64,000 nt of DNA from NCBI GenBank assembly GCA_050180485.1, contig JBFXED010000006.1:59671-123670 (forward strand), given 5' to 3'. Made by a program: the position numbers and the translations under genes. Below, in pieces: positions 25,820-33,898 of the stretch. How positions within the stretch are numbered: the stretch's first letter is position 1; each line of letters opens with the position of its first letter. The notes beneath the pieces were generated by a model. That model had not been told where the DNA came from. It ran no database searches and saw only the letters and a list, made by a program, of their open reading frames with translations. The DNA comes from CADEGL01 sp050180485 (lineage in GTDB: Bacteria > Pseudomonadota > Alphaproteobacteria > CADEGL01).

Positions 25820-26761
25820 ATGAGCCATCGTGTCGAACTGACCCCGCCCGATATCACCCCTTACCGCAAGGGCAACACCGGCATCGAGTACGTCACCAGC
25901 TTCAAGGCCGGGGTGCCCGGACCGCATGTCATGGTCAACGCGCTGATCCATGGCAACGAACTGTGCGGCGCCATCGCGCTCGATTTCCTGTTCAAGCACG
26001 AGATCAGGCCCAAGCGCGGCACGCTTACGCTGTCGTTCTCGAACGTCGCGGCCTACCAGTCGTTCGACGCCAAGAACCCCACGGCCTCGCGCTTCGTCGA
26101 GGAGGACATGAACCGGGTCTGGTCGCCGGACAAGCTGAACGGCGGCCGCGACAGCATCGAGCTGCGCCGCGCGCGCGAACTTCGGCCCATCGTCGAGGAG
26201 ATCGACTATCTGCTCGACATCCATTCCATGCAGCGCCTGTCCGCGCCATTGACGCTCGCCGGCATGACCCAAAAAGGCCGCAAGCTCGGCCGCGCCATCG
26301 GTGTGCCCGAATATGTGGTCAGCGACGAAGGCCACCAGGCCGGCGTGCGCCTGCGCGATTACGGCGCCTTTTCGGACGAGAGCAGCCCGAAGACCGCGGC
26401 CTTGGTCGAATGCGGGCAGCATTGGCTCGCGGGCACCGCGGACGTCGCGGTTGAAACGGCGCTGCGTTTTCTAGCCTGCCTCGACGTCGTCGAGCGCGAC
26501 ACGATCGCGCCGCACCTGAAAGCCGCTCCACCGCCCCAGACCTTCATTGAGGTCACCCATGCCGTCACCATCGCGCATGAGCCCTTCGTCTTCACCGGCG
26601 AGTTCCAAGGGTTGGAAGTGATCGACAAGGCGGGCACCACCATCGCTCATGACGGCAGCCAGGAGGTGCGCACGCCCTATGACCGCTGCGTGCTGGTGAT
26701 GCCGTCCCAGCGTTTGAGCAAGGGCCTGACCGCGGTGCGCCTTGGCCGGTTCGTGCAGTAA
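25820..26761 (+). CDS. succinylglutamate desuccinylase/aspartoacylase-family zinc hydrolase
   Basis: 313 residues from ATG 25820. The zinc ligands of the family are seen as H-x2-E in ALIHGNELCGA and a later His in 'YLLDIHSMQ'; 'FVEEDMNRVW' supplies the conserved N-R substrate-carboxylate binder. Such enzymes cleave N-acyl amino acids such as N-succinylglutamate or N-acetylaspartate. It starts 10 bp after argE and ends 3 bp before the abrB-like gene, so all three are probably one transcript. The astA-D genes are absent, so AstE itself is less likely than a related deacylase. Confidence 0.87.
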   Translation: MSHRVELTPPDITPYRKGNTGIEYVTSFKAGVPGPHVMVNALIHGNELCGAIALDFLFKHEIRPKRGTLTLSFSNVAAYQSFDAKNPTASRFVEEDMNRVWSPDKLNGGRDSIELRRARELRPIVEEIDYLLDIHSMQRLSAPLTLAGMTQKGRKLGRAIGVPEYVVSDEGHQAGVRLRDYGAFSDESSPKTAALVECGQHWLAGTADVAVETALRFLACLDVVERDTIAPHLKAAPPPQTFIEVTHAVTIAHEPFVFTGEFQGLEVIDKAGTTIAHDGSQEVRTPYDRCVLVMPSQRLSKGLTAVRLGRFVQ

Positions 26762-26764
26762 TCC

Positions 26765-27856
26765 ATGACGGCGGCCACCGGCGAGCCTACCCTCGGAATT
26801 TACGTTCAGCGGGTTTCTCTCGCGCTCGCCGTCGGTGCCGTCGGCGGCGCCATCTTCAACCAACTGGACATGCCGCTGGCGTGGATGATCGGCGCCATGG
26901 TGGCGACCACATTCGCCGCGCTGAGCGGCGTCAAAGTGGCCATGCCGATTCCGCTGCGCTCGTTCATGGTCGCGGTGCTCGGCGTCATGCTGGGCAGCGC
27001 CTTCACGCCCAATATCCTCGGCCGTGTCGCCGAATGGGGCGTGACCCTGGCCTCTCTCTTTGTCTATTCCATCACCGTCGGCGGCCTCTGCTTCGCGCTT
27101 TTCCTCAAGATCGGCCGCTGCGACCGTGTCACGGCCTATTTCGCGGCCGCGCCCGGCGGACTCACCGAGATGACCGTGGTGGGTCAGGCGATGGGCGGCG
27201 ACGACCGCGTGATCTCCCTCGTTCACACGCTGCGCGTGCTTCTGATCGTCCTCACGATCCCATTCTGGTTCCGCGCGCTCGATGGTTACGACGCTGCCAA
27301 GCGGGCCGTGGCCGACGTCTCCATTCTCGCGACACCCTTGTCCGAGCTCGCGCTTCTGACCGTCATCGGCCTTGCGGGCGCGCTCGCGGCACGGCTCATC
27401 CGCCTGCCCGCGCCATATCTGACCGGCCCGATCTTTTCCAGCGCGGCCGCGCACTTGACCGGTATCAGCGAATTCCGCCCGCCGTACGAACTGGTCGCCA
27501 TCGCGCAGGTGGTGGTCGGCGCCGGCATCGGCTGCCGCTTCGCCGGCCTCCACGTCCGCAAGGTGCTGCACACGCTGGGCCTCGCCGCCTGCGCGACCGC
27601 GATCATGCTGGCCGGTACGGTCGCCTTCAGCCTGCTGCTGCATGGCGCGGTCGACATTCCCGTTCCCGCTCTCGTCCTGGCGTTCGCGCCGGGCGGCCTG
27701 GCCGAGATGAGCCTGGTCGCCCTGGCACTCGGCGCCGACGCGGCCTTCGTTTCGACGCACCACATCATGCGCATCGTCTTCGTGGTCGTGATCGCTCCCT
27801 GGGTCTTCCAGACGATGGAACGCCGCCGCGCGGCGCGCGGGAGCGCGGTGTCGTGA
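26765..27856 (+). CDS. abrB: AbrB-family inner-membrane protein (COG3180)
   Basis: 363 residues, about ten membrane helices in two repeated halves ('LALAVGAVGGAIFNQLDMPLAWMIGAM' and 'AALAARLIRLPAPYLTGPI' begin the halves, each with the P-x(L/Y)-x-(W/T)(M/G) AbrB duplication pattern). 'FAAAPGGLTEMTVVGQAMGGD' and 'AFAPGGLAEMSLVALALGADA' are the matching internal repeats. Old names (ammonia monooxygenase, regulator) are misleading; a transport role is plausible and fits the two N-acyl amino acid hydrolase genes in front of it. Confidence 0.88.
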   Translation: MTAATGEPTLGIYVQRVSLALAVGAVGGAIFNQLDMPLAWMIGAMVATTFAALSGVKVAMPIPLRSFMVAVLGVMLGSAFTPNILGRVAEWGVTLASLFVYSITVGGLCFALFLKIGRCDRVTAYFAAAPGGLTEMTVVGQAMGGDDRVISLVHTLRVLLIVLTIPFWFRALDGYDAAKRAVADVSILATPLSELALLTVIGLAGALAARLIRLPAPYLTGPIFSSAAAHLTGISEFRPPYELVAIAQVVVGAGIGCRFAGLHVRKVLHTLGLAACATAIMLAGTVAFSLLLHGAVDIPVPALVLAFAPGGLAEMSLVALALGADAAFVSTHHIMRIVFVVVIAPWVFQTMERRRAARGSAVS

Positions 27857-27884
27857 AAGATAAATCGCGAAGCGGAAGAAAGCG

Positions 27885-27960
27885 CCTCATGCTGAGCCCG
27901 TCGAAGCATGAGGTCCGCGGACCCCATGGAAGTTCACCCTTCGACAAGCTCAGCGTGAGG
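27885..27960. repeat. palindromic interspersed repeat (REP-like)
   Basis: A perfect 9-bp inverted repeat CCTCATGCT/AGCATGAGG lies at 27885-27913, and 27937-27960 is an imperfect reverse complement of its first 24 bases (five mismatches: T/C, C/T, C/T and two end bases). The core CTTCGACAAGCTCAG is a sequence seen as a dispersed intergenic repeat in many proteobacteria. It sits between abrB and the Sel1 gene and overlaps the possible start region of the latter. Confidence 0.75.
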
Positions 27961-30198
27961 ATTCTTTTTAAAGGTTTTTTCACTGCCTTTTTTTTGACTG
28001 TGTCGATGGCGCTTGCCGCGCCCACCGCCGCCGGTTACGACGACGGCCAGGCTGCGTTCGAGCGCGGCGACTTCGCCACCGCGCGGCGTGAGTGGGAACC
28101 CTTGGCCAAGGCCGGCGACGCGCGCGCCCTCTACAGCCTGGGCATGCTGGAGTTCAAGGGGTTGGACGGTCCGCGCAACTATGCGCGCGCGGCCGACCTG
28201 TTCCAAATTTCGGCGGGCAACGGCAACGTGCGCGCGCAGCTCATGTTGGGTCTGCTCTATGCCGAGGGCCAGGGCGTGCCGAAAGACGCCGTGCGCGGCG
28301 CGCGCCTGGTGACACAAGCCGCCAACAAGGGCGACGCCGACGCACTCTACGCCCTCGCCGTGTTCTACGACGAAGGCCGCGGCGTGACGCAGGATCCCGC
28401 GCGCGCGGCCGAGTTGTTCCGCCAATCGGCGGAATTGGGCAACGCCGCGGCGCAGTTCGGCCTGGGCGCCCTCTACGTCTATGGCCGCGGCGTGCCGCAG
28501 GATTATGCGGCGGCGGCCAAGTTGTTCCAGTCGGCCGCCGACTCCGGCCAGTCCGAGGCGCAGGTTAGCCTGGCGCGGCTCTATTTGGCCGGACTTGGCG
28601 TGAAGCGCGATCCGGTACGCGCGGCGCAACTTCTCGAACGCGCGGCGGCGCAGGGCGACGCCGAGGCCGCCGAGGATCTGGCCAAGCTCCTGCTCGCAGG
28701 CGACGGCGTGCAGCGCGATCCCGATCGCGCTGCACTTCTTCTGGCCCAGGCCGCGGAGGGCGGCCGCGCCTCGGCAGTGACCAAGCTGGAAGAAATGGGC
28801 ATCAAGGACGCGGGCCCACCCAAACCGCAGCCGCAACCCTCGGCGCCGCCCTTGGCCCAGCCGCCGTCGCAAAAGCTGCCGCCGCCGCAGGCGCAAGCGG
28901 CACCCCCAGCGCCGCCGGCTGATAGAACTTCGCCGCAGGCCGAGAAAGCATCATCGCCTGCCGACAAAACTTCGCCGCAAGCCGAGAAGGCCGCGGCAAC
29001 CGCCGACAAGTCCACGGCGCCCGAGACACGCGCCGATGTGGCCGAGCCGGTACGTTCGTCCGCGCCGCCGATTCCCGTGCCCATCCCCGCGCCCGCGTCC
29101 AAACCCCCAGCGGCGCAGGCCGCGCAGGCTCCCGCACCGGGCAAGGCGCCGACGGAGCTGAATCCCGCCAAGGCCAAGGCCGCCGATGCCGCCGCCCTGG
29201 CCGCGCTGCGGAAAGAAGCCGAAGGCGGCAACGCCGAGGCGCAGTTCAACCTGGGTGTCGCCTATCTGGAAGGCGCGGGCGTACCGGCCAGCCCGGAGAC
29301 GGCCATGTCATGGTTCCGCAAGGCCGCCGAAAAGGATCTGGCTAAAGCCCAACTTTCGCTCGCGGGCGGCTATCTGGAAGGACGCGGCGTTCCCAAGGAC
29401 CACAAGCAGGCCGCCATCTGGCTGCGCAAGGCCGCCGACCAGGGCTATGCACCCGCGCAATACAATCTGGCGCAGATGTACCGGCGCGGCGACGGCGTGT
29501 CCGCCGATCCCGCCGCCGCCGCACGCTGGTACGAGGAAGCCGCGAAGCAAGGCAACGTGCCGGCGCAATATAGCCTGGGCCTGATGCGCTATCAGGGCCA
29601 GGGCGTCGAAAAGAATTTACCCGAGGCCATGCGCTGGTTCCGCGCGGCGGCCGATTCCGGCGACGCCCAGGCCGCCTTCAACCTGGGCGTGATCTACGCC
29701 AAGGGTGAGAACGTCAAACCCAACCTGCTGGACGCCTATGTCATGTTCGACCGCGCGGCGCGCCGCGGTTTCACGCCCGCGATCAAAGCCCGCGACGGGC
29801 TCTTGGAGACGCTGAACGAGGACGAGATCAACGTCGTCAAAGCCTATGCCGACCTCTTCGCCCACGCCGAACAGGGCGATCCCAAGGCGCAGCTCGAACT
29901 GGCCAACGCCTACGAGCCGAACGGCGCCTTCAACTTCGACTACACGCAGGCTGCGGCATGGTATCAGCGCTCGGCCTCGCGCGGCGAGCCCATGGCGATG
30001 TTCAAGCTGGGCGAGTTGTATGCGAAGGGCGACGGAGTCATACGCGACGACCGCGAGGCCTATTTCTGGCTCACCCTCGCCGCGGAGCGGAAGGTGCCCA
30101 AGGCTGCCGAGGCGCGCGAGAAGATCGGCGAGCGGCTCACCATGGCCCAACGCAACGAGGCCGACGCCCGCGCCAAGAAATGGAAGCCCGAGATTTAG
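27955..30198 (+). CDS. secreted Sel1-repeat protein, two repeat blocks with a Pro/Ala-rich linker
   Basis: About 747 residues. From the GTG at 27955 the N-terminus is a standard signal peptide (RILFKGFF, hydrophobic FLTVSMALA, cleavage near APTAAG). Then follow about seven Sel1 repeats ('ARALYSLGMLEFKGLDGP', 'AQLMLGLLYAEGQGVPKD' and so on) up to about residue 280, a disordered linker with repeated SPQAEKA/SPADKT units, and a second block of five or six Sel1 repeats ending with 'AYFWLTLAAERKVPKAAEA'. Sel1 arrays bind proteins and often act in envelope regulation. An in-frame ATG at 27889 with an upstream GGAAGAAAG would add 22 residues encoded by the repeat. Confidence 0.83.
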   Translation: MRILFKGFFTAFFLTVSMALAAPTAAGYDDGQAAFERGDFATARREWEPLAKAGDARALYSLGMLEFKGLDGPRNYARAADLFQISAGNGNVRAQLMLGLLYAEGQGVPKDAVRGARLVTQAANKGDADALYALAVFYDEGRGVTQDPARAAELFRQSAELGNAAAQFGLGALYVYGRGVPQDYAAAAKLFQSAADSGQSEAQVSLARLYLAGLGVKRDPVRAAQLLERAAAQGDAEAAEDLAKLLLAGDGVQRDPDRAALLLAQAAEGGRASAVTKLEEMGIKDAGPPKPQPQPSAPPLAQPPSQKLPPPQAQAAPPAPPADRTSPQAEKASSPADKTSPQAEKAAATADKSTAPETRADVAEPVRSSAPPIPVPIPAPASKPPAAQAAQAPAPGKAPTELNPAKAKAADAAALAALRKEAEGGNAEAQFNLGVAYLEGAGVPASPETAMSWFRKAAEKDLAKAQLSLAGGYLEGRGVPKDHKQAAIWLRKAADQGYAPAQYNLAQMYRRGDGVSADPAAAARWYEEAAKQGNVPAQYSLGLMRYQGQGVEKNLPEAMRWFRAAADSGDAQAAFNLGVIYAKGENVKPNLLDAYVMFDRAARRGFTPAIKARDGLLETLNEDEINVVKAYADLFAHAEQGDPKAQLELANAYEPNGAFNFDYTQAAAWYQRSASRGEPMAMFKLGELYAKGDGVIRDDREAYFWLTLAAERKVPKAAEAREKIGERLTMAQRNEADARAKKWKPEI

Positions 30199-30214
30199 AG
30201 GCGTCTTTACTCCT

Positions 30215-30321
30215 CGTCACCCCGGCCTCCGAGCCGGGGTCCAGTCGCGCGGCAGCGCGCGGAAAGTCTTTTGTCGGCCTGACAGCCTCCACTAGACCCC
30301 GGCTCGGAGGCCGGGGTGACG
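30215..30321. repeat. 27-bp perfect inverted repeat of an interspersed GC-rich element
   Basis: The arm 30215-30241 and the arm 30295-30321 are exact reverse complements, 53 bases apart. Each arm itself forms a small hairpin (ACCCCGGC and GCCGGGGT around CTCCGA). Elements with this 'CCCCGGCCTCCGAGCCGGGG' core are found as dispersed repeats in alphaproteobacteria. It fills most of the gap between the Sel1 gene and the acyl-CoA synthetase and could end transcription of the former, though no T-run follows. Confidence 0.8.
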
Positions 30322-30393
30322 GGCCTTGTTGATTTTCGCGCGCAGCGCCGCGTCTGATTTGCCCGCGTCGTACCCCGCCATTATCCTCGCGCC

Positions 30394-32025
30394 ATGAGCG
30401 CGGGGAATCCGTTCGAGCAAGGCCTGGACCGTGTCGCGGCCAATCATGTGCCGCTGACACCTTTGACCCAATTGGAGCGCGTGGCCTCGACCTGGCCGGA
30501 CAAGATCGCGGTCATCCACGGCGCGGGCCGCACCAGCTACGGCGAGTTCTATGCGCGCTGCCGGCGGCTGGCCTCGGCGCTCACGCGGCGCGGCATCGGC
30601 CCGGGCGACACGGTCTCGATCATGGCGCCCAACACGCCGCCGTTGCTCGAAGCGCATTTCGGCATTCCCATGACGGGCGCGGTGCTGAACGCGCTCAACA
30701 CCCGCCTTGACGCGGCCACCATCGCCTTCACGCTCGGCCATGCCGACAGCAAGCTTCTCATCACCGACCGAAGCTACAGCGCCGTGATCAAACCGGCGCT
30801 GGCGCAGCTGGGCCGAAGCATACCGGTCATCGACATCGACGATCCGTTGGACCCATCCGGCGAGTTGCTCGGCGAAAAGGCTTACGAAGCGTTCCTGCGC
30901 GAGGGCGATCCCAACCATACCTGGCGTATGCCCGGCGACGAATGGAACGCCATCGCGCTCAACTACACCTCGGGCACGACCGGCAATCCCAAGGGCGTGG
31001 TGTTTCACCATCGCGGTGCTTCACTCAACGCCATGGGGCAGATCTTGGCCTTCGGCCTGCGTCTCGACACGGTCTATCTCTGGACCCTGCCGATGTTCCA
31101 CTGCAACGGCTGGTGCTACACCTGGGCCGTCACGGTCGCGGGCGGCACCCATGTTTGCCTGCGCAAGGTGGAGCCCAAGCGCATCTTCGAACTGATCGTC
31201 GAGCACGGCGTCACCCATCTGTGCGGCGCGCCCATTGTGTTGAACATGCTGGTCCACGCGCCGGAGGCCGATCGCAAAGCGTTGCCCCGGCCCGTGCAGG
31301 TAGCGACCGGCGGCGCGGCGCCGCCCAGCGCCGTGATCGAATCGATGGAGCGCATGGGCTTCCGCGTCCACCATCTTTACGGCCTGACCGAAACTTACGG
31401 CCCCGCCACGCTCTGCGCCTGGCAGGACGACTGGAACGACCTGCCCATGAAGGGCAAGGCGGAGAAGATGGCGCGCCAGGGCATCGCCTATCCCACGCTC
31501 GACCGTGTGATGGTGGCCGACCCGGAGACCCTGGCACCGCAACCGTCCGACGGCGCGCATCTGGGCGAGCTGATGGTCCGCAGCAACACGGTGATGAAGG
31601 GCTACCTGAAAAATCCCAAAGCCACGGCGGAAGCCTTCAAAGGCGGCTGGTTCCACACGGGTGACCTGGCCGTGCGGCACCCCGACGGCTATGTCGAGGT
31701 GAAGGACCGTTCCAAGGACATCATCATCTCCGGCGGCGAGAACATCTCGAGCCTGGAGGTCGAGGAAGCGCTTTACCGCCATCCCGAGATCATGGAGGCC
31801 GCCGTGGTGGCGCGCCCCGATCCGAAATGGGGCGAAAGCCCCTGCGCGTTCGTGACCCTCAAGCCCGGCGCGCGCCCGGTGACGGCGGAGCAGATCATCG
31901 CCTATTGCCGCGAGAACATGGCGGCCTACAAGATTCCGCGCACCATCGTGTTCGGCCCCTTGCCCAAGACCTCCACGGGCAAGATCCAGAAATACGTGCT
32001 GCGCGACCAAGCCTCGAAACTCTGA
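30394..32025 (+). CDS. acyl-CoA synthetase, AMP-forming
   Basis: 543 residues of the adenylate-forming superfamily. The P-loop-like motif YTSGTTGNPKGVVFHH, 'LYGLTETYG' (A5), 'GWFHTGDLAVRHPDGYVEV' (A7), 'DRSKDIIISGGENISS' (A8) and the catalytic Lys in 'PKTSTGKIQKYVLR' (A10) are all intact. It activates a carboxylic acid as the acyl-AMP and then the CoA thioester; the sequence type is close to medium-chain or methylthiopropionate-like ligases, but the substrate cannot be read. It leads the SDR gene, 22 bp away. Confidence 0.92.
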   Translation: MSAGNPFEQGLDRVAANHVPLTPLTQLERVASTWPDKIAVIHGAGRTSYGEFYARCRRLASALTRRGIGPGDTVSIMAPNTPPLLEAHFGIPMTGAVLNALNTRLDAATIAFTLGHADSKLLITDRSYSAVIKPALAQLGRSIPVIDIDDPLDPSGELLGEKAYEAFLREGDPNHTWRMPGDEWNAIALNYTSGTTGNPKGVVFHHRGASLNAMGQILAFGLRLDTVYLWTLPMFHCNGWCYTWAVTVAGGTHVCLRKVEPKRIFELIVEHGVTHLCGAPIVLNMLVHAPEADRKALPRPVQVATGGAAPPSAVIESMERMGFRVHHLYGLTETYGPATLCAWQDDWNDLPMKGKAEKMARQGIAYPTLDRVMVADPETLAPQPSDGAHLGELMVRSNTVMKGYLKNPKATAEAFKGGWFHTGDLAVRHPDGYVEVKDRSKDIIISGGENISSLEVEEALYRHPEIMEAAVVARPDPKWGESPCAFVTLKPGARPVTAEQIIAYCRENMAAYKIPRTIVFGPLPKTSTGKIQKYVLRDQASKL

Positions 32026-32047
32026 TCCGCCGGAAAGGAAACCACCC

Positions 32048-32806
32048 ATGCGCCTCGCGGGAAAAGTCGCCGTCGTCACCGGAGCCGGCTCGGGCTTCGG
32101 CGAAGCCATCGCCCATCGCTACGCCGAGGAAGGCGCCAAGGTGATCGTCAACGACCTGAACGGCGACGCGGCCAAGCGCGTGGCCGGCGGCATCGCGCAG
32201 CAGGGCGGCCAGGCCACGGCCAACAAGGGCGACGTCACGTCATCCAAGGACGTGAAGGCGATGATCCAGGCGGCGCTCGACACTTACGGCCAACTCGACA
32301 TCGTGGTGAACAACGCCGGCTACACCCACCGCAACCAGCCCATGCTGGACGTGGATGAGGAAACCTTCGATCGCGTCTATGCCGTGAACGTGAAGGGCAT
32401 CTATCTCGCCGCCGTTCACGCCGTGCCGGTGTTCAGGAAGCAGGGCCGCGGCGGCTGCATCATCACGACGGCATCCACCGCAGGGCTGCGCCCGCGTCCC
32501 GGCCTCACCTGGTACAACGGCAGCAAAGGCGCCGCGATCACGCTGACCAAATCCATGGCCGCGGAACTGGGCCCGGAAAAGATCCGCGTCAACTGCATCT
32601 GCCCCGTCGCGGGCGACACGCCGCTCCTCCCCATGTTCCTCGGCGAGGACACGCCCGAGCGCCGCGCGAAATTCATCGCCACCGTGCCCATGGGCCGCCT
32701 GTCAAAGCCGATGGACATCGCGAACGCGTGCCTCTACCTCGCGTCCGACGAGGCCGAGTTCATCACGGGCGTGGCGCTGGAGGTGGATGGGGGGCGGTGT
32801 ATTTAG
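32048..32806 (+). CDS. SDR-family oxidoreductase
   Basis: 252 residues: TGAGSGFGEA at the cofactor site, 'VNDLNGDAAKR' after beta-2 (acidic, NAD type), 'VVNNAGYTH', catalytic Tyr and Lys in WYNGSKGAA, and the family ending 'FITGVALEVDGGRCI'. A GGAAAGGAAA ribosome site lies before ATG 32048. It is likely co-transcribed with the acyl-CoA synthetase and may oxidise a hydroxyacyl intermediate. Directly after its stop the DNA turns AT-rich. Confidence 0.9.
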   Translation: MRLAGKVAVVTGAGSGFGEAIAHRYAEEGAKVIVNDLNGDAAKRVAGGIAQQGGQATANKGDVTSSKDVKAMIQAALDTYGQLDIVVNNAGYTHRNQPMLDVDEETFDRVYAVNVKGIYLAAVHAVPVFRKQGRGGCIITTASTAGLRPRPGLTWYNGSKGAAITLTKSMAAELGPEKIRVNCICPVAGDTPLLPMFLGEDTPERRAKFIATVPMGRLSKPMDIANACLYLASDEAEFITGVALEVDGGRCI

Positions 32807-33790
32807 AAAAACTCATAATTTTTTGGAGTGATTTTAAGTGAGAAAGAAAAATCCTCGGTACTTAAGATTCGGTGTTGTCGCGTTTATTGACCTACTCGGT
32901 TTTTCCTCACGTGCAGAAGCTTTGGGCACGGAAGACGATATCAAGAACCTTGAACGAGACATCAAGCGAATTCAGGCATGGTTTGATCACAAACCGTCAG
33001 ATGATCTCACCAAACAAGTTCAGAAAATAACGGCAAAGTCGGTAATCGCATTTTCGGACTGTATCATTCTCTCTGTGCCATTCGAATCAGACCTTGCTCG
33101 ATCTGGAGGTCATTTCGACGTAGTGATGAGCGAGCTTACAAACGTCGCGTACGCGCAAGGGCGTTGTGCAGTAAATGGAATCTTTCTTCGGGGCGGAATT
33201 GATTATGGAATTTGGTATCGGCGTGGGGATGTTTTAATTAGCCCAGCGATGATCAAGGCTTACCATTTAGAACGAGAGGCGTGCGTTCCAATGATCGCCC
33301 TAACAGATAGCTTGCTTACATATCTGTCGGAACATCGACATCGCAAATTCTATCACAAATCTATTGATCCGATTGAGAGCACTTTTCGGAAGTTCGAAAA
33401 CTTGCCAAACGATAGCACTCAGCATTTTGTTGATTATATACCGATTTGTTTGGAGTCACTTGAAGGCTCTATTCCAAAAGAGGCCCAGGAAATCTATGCG
33501 ACTTCCTCTTCGGAAGAAAAAGATCGTATGAGAAATGAGGCGTATGAGTGTGCTTGCAATGTATGGATTAGCCAACATCGCAAAGAAATCATAAAGGCGC
33601 ACGAGCGAGCAACGGTCGAGTCAGTTCGAGCTAAATATGTATGGCTCGCGCGCTATCACGATGACGCTGTTTCACGCTTCTTTAAGAGACCGACGCGAGA
33701 CATGTTAATTGGCGAACTTTAGTATCGGCATTTTGTTTAACTTCTCTCAGAAGTCGCTCGAATTGTTTCCAGCTTCTAAGTCAAATTTTT
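32807..33790. other. AT-rich islet of probable foreign origin
   Basis: From just after the SDR stop to about 33,790 the base composition drops sharply: a sampled 60-base line (33001-33060) has 24 G+C, against about three quarters G+C in flanking genes. It contains one gene and short non-coding flanks; the right side from 33723 to 33898 contains no convincing gene. No integrase, tRNA, flanking direct repeats or transposase were seen. Confidence 0.7.
32838..33722 (+). CDS. class III nucleotide-cyclase-like protein, orphan, AT-rich
   Basis: 294 residues from a GTG preceded by GGAGTG. The order of motifs follows the class III cyclase palm: 'VVAFIDLLGFSS' (Asp18 at metal site 1), 'VIAFSDCIILS' (Asp74 in the beta-hairpin position of metal 2), 'LRGGIDYG' (118-124) and 'GDVLISPAMIKAYHLEREA' (130-148), matching the R-x-G-I-x-x-G and G-x-x-x-N-x-A-x-R-x-E stretch of cyclases, though Asn and Arg are changed. 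The C-terminal 130 residues are helical and unassigned. Such minimal domains occur in anti-phage nucleotide-signalling systems (Pycsar), but no effector gene lies beside it. Assignment is from motifs only. Confidence 0.5.
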   Translation: MRKKNPRYLRFGVVAFIDLLGFSSRAEALGTEDDIKNLERDIKRIQAWFDHKPSDDLTKQVQKITAKSVIAFSDCIILSVPFESDLARSGGHFDVVMSELTNVAYAQGRCAVNGIFLRGGIDYGIWYRRGDVLISPAMIKAYHLEREACVPMIALTDSLLTYLSEHRHRKFYHKSIDPIESTFRKFENLPNDSTQHFVDYIPICLESLEGSIPKEAQEIYATSSSEEKDRMRNEAYECACNVWISQHRKEIIKAHERATVESVRAKYVWLARYHDDAVSRFFKRPTRDMLIGEL

Positions 33791-33898
33791 GTGGTTTGGT
33801 CCCCGTTGGCCCCGCCCCCACCCCCCTGCTAGGCTTCCATCCAGGCACGTATCTTGCAATTTTGGCCTGGATAACCGTCTTTCCGAGAGAGCCCAACA

